From positions 1 through 11,680 of the forward strand of contig JAISAA010000237.1 of NCBI GenBank assembly GCA_031266955.1: a stretch of DNA of 11,680 bases. The letters run 5' to 3'. Origin of the DNA: Oscillospiraceae bacterium. Its GTDB lineage: Bacteria > Bacillota > Clostridia > Oscillospirales > Oscillospiraceae. This document shows, piece by piece, positions 6,077 through 11,680 of the stretch (the first letter of the stretch is position 1; every line of letters starts with the position of its first letter). The position numbers and the translations under genes were made by a program. The notes below the pieces were generated by a model. That model was not told where the DNA came from. It saw only the letters and a list, made by a program, of their open reading frames with translations, and ran no database searches.

Positions 6077-6608
6077 GCGCGCCGATCTCGCGCGCTTTTC
6101 CGATGGCCGCCGCGTCCAGACGCGCCGGCATTTCGTCGGTATTCAGCGACGCGACGATGTTTTCCGCTTCAAGCCCCGCGCCGAGTATACGCAAAATCAC
6201 GCGGGAAACCCTTTTCGCCTCGTCGGGATTCCCCTTGCCGCCGCCCGCGAGCAAAACGGCGCCGCGCTTGGAGCTGCGGGCTATCGGCTCGCCCCTAAAA
6301 TGCTTCGCCGCGTGATATATCTGCAAGCGGCTTGCGATTGCCAGCACCGGCGGCGTGAGAGAGCCGTAATACACGGGCGAGGCGACGACGATGCTCTCGT
6401 AATCGTCGGAATATACCTCGCGCATATCGTCGTCAACGGCGCAGCGCGCGTGGCTGTGGCAGAAGCGGCAATCTACACACGGGCGTATATCGGCGCGGTA
6501 CGCCGAAAGCTCAAAAACCTCGCCCGAAAGCCTGGAGCGCAGCGCTTCTATCATAGCCGCGGTATCCCCCGCGGGCCTCGGAGAGCCGTTGATAATAAGT
6601 GTTTTCAA
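6054..6608 (-). CDS. Flavodoxin-fold NAD(P)H-dependent reductase, iron-sulfur flavoprotein-like
   Basis: This 184-residue cytoplasmic protein has the flavodoxin-like fold of NADPH-dependent FMN reductases. The N-terminal strand and phosphate loop read MKTLIINGSPRPAGDTAAM, and the later segment VVASPVYYGSLTPPVLAI is the second FMN-binding region. Between them are Cys44, Cys47, Cys50 and Cys56 in a C-x2-C-x2-C-x5-C pattern, as in iron-sulfur flavoproteins (Isf) of methanogens and clostridia, where it binds a 4Fe-4S cluster. An electron-transfer role is therefore likely, with donor and acceptor unknown. The start is a TTG at 6606-6608. No strong Shine-Dalgarno is seen, but the start lies only 4 nt after the stop of the upstream aldo/keto reductase, so translation is probably coupled. 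Starting at Met19 would remove the FMN loop. Confidence 0.82.
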   Translation of the reverse strand: MKTLIINGSPRPAGDTAAMIEALRSRLSGEVFELSAYRADIRPCVDCRFCHSHARCAVDDDMREVYSDDYESIVVASPVYYGSLTPPVLAIASRLQIYHAAKHFRGEPIARSSKRGAVLLAGGGKGNPDEAKRVSRVILRILGAGLEAENIVASLNTDEMPARLDAAAIGKAREIGARLAGSII

Positions 6609-6612
6609 CGGC

Positions 6613-7554
6613 CTACTGCCCGCTTACGCAGTCCGCGCCGCCGAACAGCGCTTCCAGCCGCGCGAGCGCTTCGTCCGGAAGCGGCGGCATATTTATCGCC
6701 GCGATATTTTCGGTAAGATGCGCGCGGTTTTTCGTCCCCGTGAGCGTCACGGTTATGCCCGGCGTGTGTCTGCAAAAGCGGTACGCCGCTTCCGTTACGC
6801 TTCGCGCCGCGCCGGAGCTCATCAAAAACTCAAGCGTTCCGTCGCGCCGCAGCAGCTCCGCGTCGCCCTGCCCGGCGGCGATTATGCGGCCGACGTCCTC
6901 TGACAGACGCTCTTTGTTGTGCAGCGCGTTTCTGACGGCGAACATACACAGCACGGCGACGTTTTTTTCGATAGTCAGCGGTAGCACGGTCTTTGCCGCC
7001 GAGGGGTTTAATATGTTGTACCCCGTCATAATCACGTCAAAGAAATCGTCCGCGAGAGCCAGCGGCAGCATTTTGTGAGACGTGTCCGCGAAAAAGCGTT
7101 CCGTGATGCCGGGAAAACGGATTTTCCCGCGCTCCCGCGCGCGTATCAGCGCCGGGATAAGCTCCTCGGAAACGCGCTTATAGCTCTCCGCCGTGACGGC
7201 ATGGATATGATAGACGTCCACATGATCGGTGCCGAGCCGCGCGAGACTGTCGTCTAAGCGGCGCTCCAGCTCTTCCGCCGTGATGAGCCCGCCGTCCGGC
7301 GTCTCATAGCTCACCTTTGTGCTGATAACATAGCTGTCCCGCGGCACGCCTTTCAGCCCGAGGCCGACGGCGCGCTCTGTGCCGTAAGCCATCGCCGTGT
7401 CAAAAAACGTAACTCCCTCGTCATACGCCGCGCGGACGATCCCCGCCGCGTGCTCCTCTCCGAAATCTCCGAGCCCGAGGCGCGAGAAGCCTCCCCCGCC
7501 GAGCCCCCCGGCGCTGACGCGCAGCCCCGTGCGTCCGAGTACAATGCTTTCCAT
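6613..7554 (-). CDS. Aldo/keto reductase
   Basis: This is a 313-residue NAD(P)H-dependent oxidoreductase of the aldo/keto reductase TIM-barrel superfamily, reducing carbonyls to alcohols; the substrate is unknown. The N-terminus MESIVLGRTGLRVSAGGLGG is the family's opening hairpin. The catalytic tetrad can be seen as Asp52 and Tyr57 (FFDTAMAYG), Lys80 (STKVSYE) and His118 (VYHIHAV). The C-terminal cofactor region ends TVTLTGTKNRAHLTENIAAI. The start at 7554 is chosen because GGAGG lies 9 nt upstream on this strand; an in-frame extension to 7587 has no binding site. A candidate promoter lies at 7610-7639. The Isf-like gene follows after 4 nt, so the two probably act or at least are expressed together. 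No iron-sulfur ferredoxin tail is present. Confidence 0.88.
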   Translation of the reverse strand: MESIVLGRTGLRVSAGGLGGGGFSRLGLGDFGEEHAAGIVRAAYDEGVTFFDTAMAYGTERAVGLGLKGVPRDSYVISTKVSYETPDGGLITAEELERRLDDSLARLGTDHVDVYHIHAVTAESYKRVSEELIPALIRARERGKIRFPGITERFFADTSHKMLPLALADDFFDVIMTGYNILNPSAAKTVLPLTIEKNVAVLCMFAVRNALHNKERLSEDVGRIIAAGQGDAELLRRDGTLEFLMSSGAARSVTEAAYRFCRHTPGITVTLTGTKNRAHLTENIAAINMPPLPDEALARLEALFGGADCVSGQ

Positions 7555-7609
7555 ACCGCAAAACCTCCGTTTATTTTTTATCCGCAATTTTTCAAATTGT
7601 CTTGGCGGC

Positions 7610-7639
7610 AGTGTATCACAAACGCCGGGCGGCTTTCAA
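7610..7639 (-). promoter_or_regulatory. Candidate promoter for the aldo/keto reductase operon
   Basis: On the minus strand, TTGAAA (7639-7634) and TACACT (7615-7610) are separated by 18 nt, resembling a housekeeping promoter about 55 nt upstream of the chosen start. The -10 match is only four of six, so this is tentative. The rest of the gap 7640-7817 shows no gene or strong hairpin. Confidence 0.35.
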
Positions 7640-7817
7640 GCTCAAAACCGAGGCGCTCCGTGAGCGGCAGGCTTTATTATGAATTCATCCCGTTGCGATC
7701 CGGAATAAAACCCGCGCCCGATTATTTTTGGCAAGATATAAAATAAAAAGCCACAGGGCGGGAAAAAAGCAACAGCTAAGCGAACGAGAACGGTACGAAA
7801 TGTGCGCCCCTATGCCC

Positions 7818-8492
7818 TTATCCCGCCGGTATCAAATATTCAAGCACAATATCCGCCAGCTTTTCCGAGTGCACAACATAGCTGCCGTGATCCTCGCCCT
7901 TCAAAATTCTGAGCTCCGCGTTCGGGACCGCCGCCGCGATACGGTGCGTCTCCTCTTCGCGGATCATATCCTTTTCGCCCGCGAGAATGAGGCAGGGCGT
8001 TTTTATCGCGGACAGCTCTTCCGCCGCAATGTGCGGCTCGGTCACGGCCATTTTGAACATAGCTTTTCTTGTGAATATGTAAAGCATCCGCAGCATCGCA
8101 AGCGCCCAAAGCTTCAAGCCCGCCGGAGTGAGGTTTGCGCCGCAGGCGACGAGACCTCCAAGCAGCTCGGGATATTTTATCGCCAGGAGCAGCCCGACAA
8201 TACCGCCGTCGCTGAAGCCGCAAAGGACAGGCTTTTTGAGCTCCAGCGCGTCCGCCAGCGATTTTACATCCTCCGCCATATCGTCGTAGTGGAGCGCTTC
8301 GCCTTTTTTGAGCGGCGCGCTCTGACCGTGCCCTCGGCTGTCCACGGCGATAACCCGGTAGCGCTCCGCCAAAGCCGGAACGCTCTTGTCGAAGATTCGC
8401 CCATCCTCGCCGCAGCCATGCAGGAGCAAGAGCGGCTGCCCCGCGCCGTATTCCTCATAAAATATAGTTGTACCGTTGACTTCAATTTTCAT
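7818..8492 (-). CDS. Alpha/beta fold hydrolase
   Basis: This 224-residue cytoplasmic protein is of the alpha/beta hydrolase superfamily; the substrate is unknown. The opening strand and oxyanion-hole region read LLLLHGCGEDGRIFD, followed by VIAVDSRGHGQSAP, the usual strand after the first helix. The nucleophile elbow is GFSDGG with Ser94. The acid is Asp175 in LILAGEKDMI, and the base is His202 in GEDHGSYV, giving a complete Ser-Asp-His triad. The cap is short (about residues 119-158), in line with a small esterase or lipase-like member. There is no signal peptide. The ATG has GGAGGGG about 10 nt upstream on its strand. It has its own promoter and is 263 nt from the aldo/keto reductase downstream, so it is probably a separate unit. 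Confidence 0.85.
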   Translation of the reverse strand: MKIEVNGTTIFYEEYGAGQPLLLLHGCGEDGRIFDKSVPALAERYRVIAVDSRGHGQSAPLKKGEALHYDDMAEDVKSLADALELKKPVLCGFSDGGIVGLLLAIKYPELLGGLVACGANLTPAGLKLWALAMLRMLYIFTRKAMFKMAVTEPHIAAEELSAIKTPCLILAGEKDMIREEETHRIAAAVPNAELRILKGEDHGSYVVHSEKLADIVLEYLIPAG

Positions 8493-8557
8493 TTTGCGGC
8501 CCCTCCGGCTAAACCTTGCTCAACTCATCTAAAAACGCGGGACGCCTTTGGATGATG

Positions 8558-8612
8558 CTGTATACAGATCAATTTTTCATCCCATTATACCCCATAAGCG
8601 TGTCAATTTCAC
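8558..8612 (-). promoter_or_regulatory. Promoter of the alpha/beta hydrolase with a possible operator
   Basis: On the minus strand a perfect -10 TATAAT (8589-8584) lies 17 nt after GTGAAA (8612-8607). About 10-20 nt downstream of the expected start of transcription is a 10-nt palindrome CTGTATACAG (8567-8558), placed where a repressor could bind. The leader to the ATG would be about 85 nt. The promoter is well formed at -10 and weaker at -35; the operator is a guess. Confidence 0.5.
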
Positions 8613-8669
8613 GTCATATTCAAAAAACATTTCACGGCAAGCAGCGAAGAACTCTATGACGATGCGGTC

Positions 8670-8921
8670 ATGGCAAAATATTATGCCGGGGCTCAAAATG
8701 ACACCGCGTATCTTTCAAGCGATATTGACGCGAGAGCATACATTCTTTCAAGAACGCATTATCTGTCCGGGGCGCCGCAAAAACATTTTGACAAATTCAT
8801 AATAGATATTATCGCGCTGCTTGACAATGATATAAAGTGCAAAGCCGCGATGCTGAATAACGGGATATCCGAAGAGCAGGTGAGCAGCTCACTCGAAATA
8901 CTTGAAATATTCGGGCGCTGA
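8670..8921 (+). CDS. Small hypothetical protein, possibly a 5'-truncated remnant
   Basis: I do not recognise this 83-residue product (MAKYYAGAQNDTAYLSSDID onward, ending SLEILEIFGR). It is mostly helical in character, with no signal peptide, membrane segment or metal motif. The ATG has no Shine-Dalgarno. The same frame stays open upstream to a stop at 8595, and that stretch (HFTASSEELYDDAV before the Met) still reads like protein, with no ATG, GTG or TTG in it. This suggests either that a longer gene has lost its 5' end or that the frame is decayed. Base composition is more AT-rich than in the neighbours, hinting at separate origin. The upstream part overlaps the promoter of the divergent hydrolase. 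Confidence 0.4.
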   Translation: MAKYYAGAQNDTAYLSSDIDARAYILSRTHYLSGAPQKHFDKFIIDIIALLDNDIKCKAAMLNNGISEEQVSSSLEILEIFGR

Positions 8922-9027
8922 CCCGGCCGTGCGAGCGCGCGGCTTGCAGGGTATCAGGATTTACCGCAAACGCTTCGGCGCAAGCAAGCGTCCAAATAAT
9001 AATTTTCCGCCGGACGCAGAAAAACTA

Positions 9028-9056
9028 TTGTAATTGAAAGAAACTTTTGATATAGT
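9028..9056 (+). promoter_or_regulatory. Promoter of the rnf operon
   Basis: TTGTAA (9028-9033) and TATAGT (9051-9056) are exactly 17 nt apart. Transcription would start near 9063, giving a leader of about 25 nt that just includes the rnfC ribosome binding site. The -10 matches five of six and the -35 four of six consensus bases. No riboswitch-like structure fits in so short a leader. Confidence 0.55.
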
Positions 9057-9087
9057 AGCACGGCTTGAAGCAAAGGAGAGTGGCTTT

Positions 9088-10401
9088 ATGAAGAAGCTGC
9101 CGGGCGTAAGAACGCCGCACAGAAAAAACACAGCGAACGATCCGGCGGAGAAGCTGCCGATACCGCCGCTGGTGCGAATACCGATGGCGATGCATATCGG
9201 CGCGCCCGCGAAGCTCATTGTCGCGCCGGGCGACGCGGTAAAGGTCGGTCAGCTTATCGGCGAGGCGGACGGCTTTGTTTCGTCGCCCGTGCATTCGTCG
9301 GTTTCCGGCACGGTCAAAAGCGTCGAGACCTCCGACGCGGCGACGGGGGAAAACGGGGTTTTTGCCGTTATCGAAACGGACGGACTGCAAACGCCGCTTG
9401 AAACTCTCGCTCCGCCGATAGTCGGGACAAGAGAGGAATTTATCGCGGCGGTGCGCGATTCCGGCGTCGTCGGGCTCGGCGGGGCGGGCTTCCCCACGGC
9501 GGTGAAGCTTTCGGTAAAGGACGTCGCCGCCGTCGAATATATCATCATAAACGGCGCGGAGTGCGAGCCTTATATCACGTCCGACACGCGCACGATGACC
9601 GACGACTTGGATCTGCTCTGGGAGGGCATACGGCTGCTGAAGCGCTTTTTCTCCGCGAAAATCCTGATCGGAGTCGAAAGCAACAAGCCGGAGCCGATAA
9701 AGCTTATGACTGCGCGCGCCGAGACCGAGCCGTTAGCGCGCGTGTGTCCGTTGCCGCCCGTGTACCCGCAGGGCGGCGAAAAGGTTTTGATCTACAACTT
9801 GACGGGGCGCGTCGTTCCGGAGGGCAAGCTGCCGATCGACGTCGGCTGTATCGTCATAAACTGCACGACGCTCGCCGCCGTCGCGCGGTATATCCTGACC
9901 GGTATGCCGCTCGTCGAAAAACGCGTCACAGTTGACGGCTCGGCTGTTAAAAACCCGAAAAACGTAATAGCGCCGATAGGGACGCCCGTTTCCGCGCTGC
10001 TCGATTTCTGCGGCGGGCTCGGGGAAGACGTCGGGAAGCTCCTGCTCGGCGGGCCTATGATGGGCGTCGCGATACCGGACGCGTCCGTTCCTATAAAAAA
10101 GAGCACGAACGCCGTGACGGCGCTGAACGCCCGCGACGCGCGCGCGCCGGAGCCCTCGGCGTGTATCCGCTGCGGCAACTGCATAACGCACTGTCCGCTC
10201 GGGCTTGTGACTGTCGATATACAGAATTTATATCTCGCGGGAAAAATCGAGTCTTTGAGCGTTTACAGGCCGAATTTATGTATGGAATGCGGCTGCTGCG
10301 CGTTCTCGTGTCCCGCCAAGCGCCCGCTGACGCAGTATATGAAGCTCGCAAAAGCCGCCCTGCGTAACCACGAAGCGGCGAAGCAGCAGAGCGTTAATTG
10401 A
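9088..10401 (+). CDS. rnfC: Rnf electron transport complex subunit RnfC
   Basis: RnfC is the peripheral NADH-interacting subunit of the Rnf complex, which couples electron flow from reduced ferredoxin to NAD+ with ion export across the membrane. The 437-residue product begins MKKLPGVRTPHRKN, leading into a barrel-sandwich domain (AKLIVAPGDAVKVGQLIGEA). Then comes the nucleotide/FMN domain related to the 51-kDa subunit of complex I (GLGGAGFPTAVKLS at 129 and NGAECEPYITSDTRTM). Two 4Fe-4S sites follow: Cys359, 362, 365, 369 and Cys398, 401, 404, 408, each ending in Cys-Pro. The ATG at 9088 has AAGGAGAG at 9073-9080. An upstream in-frame TTG at 9034 falls between the -35 and -10 boxes and is excluded. 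The length is normal for clostridial RnfC. rnfD follows after 16 nt. Confidence 0.96.
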   Translation: MKKLPGVRTPHRKNTANDPAEKLPIPPLVRIPMAMHIGAPAKLIVAPGDAVKVGQLIGEADGFVSSPVHSSVSGTVKSVETSDAATGENGVFAVIETDGLQTPLETLAPPIVGTREEFIAAVRDSGVVGLGGAGFPTAVKLSVKDVAAVEYIIINGAECEPYITSDTRTMTDDLDLLWEGIRLLKRFFSAKILIGVESNKPEPIKLMTARAETEPLARVCPLPPVYPQGGEKVLIYNLTGRVVPEGKLPIDVGCIVINCTTLAAVARYILTGMPLVEKRVTVDGSAVKNPKNVIAPIGTPVSALLDFCGGLGEDVGKLLLGGPMMGVAIPDASVPIKKSTNAVTALNARDARAPEPSACIRCGNCITHCPLGLVTVDIQNLYLAGKIESLSVYRPNLCMECGCCAFSCPAKRPLTQYMKLAKAALRNHEAAKQQSVN

Positions 10402-10417
10402 CGGGAGGCTGATGTTT

Positions 10418-11380
10418 ATGAAGCATTTGATCGTATCACCCGCGCCGCACATACGCGGCGGCGCGTCAACGTCGGAGATTATGCGCGACGTGCTTATCGC
10501 GCTGCTGCCGGCGGCTGTCGCGAGCGTTGTTATTTTCGGCTGGCGGGCGGCTCTTGTTATCGCCGTGTGTACGGCTTCGGCCGTGTTTTTCGAGTGGGGC
10601 TATGAAAAGCTTTTGAAGCGCTCCGTGACAGTCAAAGACCTTTCGGCGGCTGTGACGGGCGTGATTTTGGCGTTTAATCTGCCCGCGTCTATCCCGCTGT
10701 GGCAAGCGGCGCTCGGCTCCGCCGTCGCCGTTTTGCTTGTAAAGCAGCTTTTCGGCGGGATAGGCAAGAATTTTGCCAACCCCGCTGTAACGGCGAGGAT
10801 TGTATTATTCCTCGCGTTTTCGCGGACGATGACGGCGTTCGCGTCCGACGCGGTCACGGGGGCTACTGCGGTCACAGGCGCTACCGTGGACGGGATCACG
10901 GGCGCGACGCCGCTCGCCATCGCGAAGCTCGGCGGCGCCGCGCTTGAAGGTATGCCGTCGAAGCTCGATTTATTTTTGGGGAACCACGCGGGGTGTCTCG
11001 GCGAGGTCTCGGCGCTCGCGCTGCTGATAGGGTTTGCGTATCTGCTCATACGGCGCGTTATTTCCTGGGAAACTCCCGTCATCTACGTCGCCGTTGTGTT
11101 CGCGCTGTCGGCGGCGTTCGGGCGCGACCCCGTGGACGCGATACTCTCCGGCGGACTTATGCTCGGCGCGATATTTATGGCGACGGACTATGTCACAACG
11201 CCTATGACATTTTGGGGACGCGTGATATTCGCCGTCGGCGCGGGCTTTTTCACGACCGTCATACGCGTGTACGGCAGTTATCCGGAGGGCGTTTCATTCT
11301 CCATCCTGCTGATGAATATCTTAACGCCGTATATAAACAGGCTGACGGTCCCCAAGCCTCTCGGAGGCCTGAAAGCTTGA
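10418..11380 (+). CDS. rnfD: Rnf electron transport complex subunit RnfD
   Basis: RnfD is an integral membrane subunit of the Rnf complex, related to NqrB, and carries a covalently bound FMN on a threonine of an S/T-G-A-T motif. The 320-residue product is strongly hydrophobic with several membrane segments, beginning MKHLIVSPAPHIRGGASTSE, the family N-terminus. The expected flavinylation site is DGITGATPLA with Thr164; two more TGAT copies occur just before it (147-150 and 153-156). GGGAGG at 10403-10408 is 9 nt from the ATG at 10418 but only 3 nt from the ATG at 10412, so 10418 is preferred. A late segment reads GGLMLGAIFMATDYVTTPMT, as in the family. rnfG follows after 31 nt. Confidence 0.95.
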   Translation: MKHLIVSPAPHIRGGASTSEIMRDVLIALLPAAVASVVIFGWRAALVIAVCTASAVFFEWGYEKLLKRSVTVKDLSAAVTGVILAFNLPASIPLWQAALGSAVAVLLVKQLFGGIGKNFANPAVTARIVLFLAFSRTMTAFASDAVTGATAVTGATVDGITGATPLAIAKLGGAALEGMPSKLDLFLGNHAGCLGEVSALALLIGFAYLLIRRVISWETPVIYVAVVFALSAAFGRDPVDAILSGGLMLGAIFMATDYVTTPMTFWGRVIFAVGAGFFTTVIRVYGSYPEGVSFSILLMNILTPYINRLTVPKPLGGLKA

Positions 11381-11411
11381 GGAAGAATCGGTTGTGCAAG
11401 GAGACGATCAT

Positions 11412-11680
11412 ATGAAAAAAGACTTTATAGCGCCGATCGCCGTACTCGTTTTGATATGCGTCATAACGACGGGCGTGCTCGCCGCGACGAACAGCGTGAC
11501 GGAGCCTGTGATAGCGCAGGAGGAAAACCGGCGCGCCGACGAATCGCGCGCGGCGATCTTGCCCGGCGCGGACAGCTTCGATAAGCTTGAGCTTGAGCTC
11601 CCGGACGGCGTGACGGACGCGTATTCCGCGTCAAACGGTACCGGATACGTTATCACGGCTACGGCGTCGGGCTACGGAGG
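11412..11680 (+). CDS. rnfG: Rnf electron transport complex subunit RnfG (3' end outside window)
   Basis: RnfG is a membrane-anchored subunit with a covalent FMN on its extracytoplasmic domain, related to NqrC. Only the first 89 codons are in the window. The N-terminus MKKDFIAPIAVLVLICVITT is a single membrane anchor, followed by LAATNSVTEPVIAQEE and a segment running to ILPGADSF, the usual RnfG/NqrC arrangement of anchor, helix and first strand. AAGGAG at 11398-11403 is 8 nt before the ATG. The flavinylation motif would lie beyond the right edge. The identification rests on the anchor pattern and the rnfC-D-G order. Confidence 0.9.
   Translation, partial: MKKDFIAPIAVLVLICVITTGVLAATNSVTEPVIAQEENRRADESRAAILPGADSFDKLELELPDGVTDAYSASNGTGYVITATASGYG

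Noticed and set aside
7555..7587. N-terminal extension of the aldo/keto reductase to 7587
   Set aside because: The GGAGG that fits ATG 7554 would be inside this extension, and the family N-terminus begins at 7554.
7728..8555. 275-codon plus-strand open frame opposite the alpha/beta hydrolase
   Set aside because: The minus-strand hydrolase has a full catalytic triad, good start and promoter. The plus-strand product is Arg-rich with no recognisable domain.
8584..8606. TTGACA plus TATAAT on the minus strand as a consensus promoter
   Set aside because: The spacing is only 11 nt. GTGAAA at 17 nt spacing is the better -35 partner.
8970..8991. Terminator after the orphan frame
   Set aside because: The stem ACGCTT/AAGCGT is only 6 bp with a 10-nt loop and no clear T-run follows.
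9034..9087. TTG at 9034 as the rnfC start
   Set aside because: It lies between the -35 and -10 boxes and has no ribosome binding site; ATG 9088 has AAGGAGAG and matches the usual RnfC N-terminus.

Overview
The window looks like chromosomal DNA from a GC-rich, motile, anaerobic member of the Bacillota, most likely Clostridia. Three things point there. The gene order flgK-flgL-DUF6470 (yviE-like)-fliW-csrA is the Bacillus/Clostridium late-flagellar cluster. The FliW/CsrA pair is typical of Gram-positives and spirochaetes. The rnfC-rnfD-rnfG order is that of clostridial Rnf operons. This placement is inferred from synteny and protein character; no database search was made.

Layout. (1) 1-4060, plus strand: the 3' part of flgK (start lies left of the window), flgL, a DUF6470 gene, a 158-nt leader with four stem-loops, then fliW and csrA overlapping by 29 nt, closed by a hairpin built into the end of csrA. 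(2) 4061-4631: a non-coding stretch almost wholly filled by a 501-bp palindromic element (4101-4601) with 56-bp terminal inverted repeats and several internal hairpins. (3) 4632-6032, plus strand: a PLP-dependent Orn/Lys/Arg decarboxylase-family gene. (4) 6054-8492, minus strand: an Isf-like flavoprotein translationally close behind an aldo/keto reductase, then an alpha/beta hydrolase with its own promoter. A shared terminator lies in the convergent gap at about 6034-6076. (5) 8598-8921, plus strand: a small unrecognised reading frame that may be a 5'-truncated remnant. (6) 9028-11680, plus strand: a promoter and the start of an rnf operon, rnfC and rnfD complete and rnfG running off the right edge.

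How the genes work together. FlgK and FlgL are the hook-filament junction proteins. FliW and CsrA form the partner switch that ties flagellin level to translation in Bacillota. The flagellin gene that often follows csrA is absent here; the palindromic element sits in that place. The Rnf proteins belong to a membrane ferredoxin:NAD+ oxidoreductase that pumps ions. The middle block is ordinary accessory metabolism.

I see no CRISPR array, tRNA, rRNA, transposase or phage gene. The most unusual feature is the palindromic element, whose two ends differ by a compensatory base-pair change in an internal stem. That is direct evidence that a folded structure is, or was, under selection.
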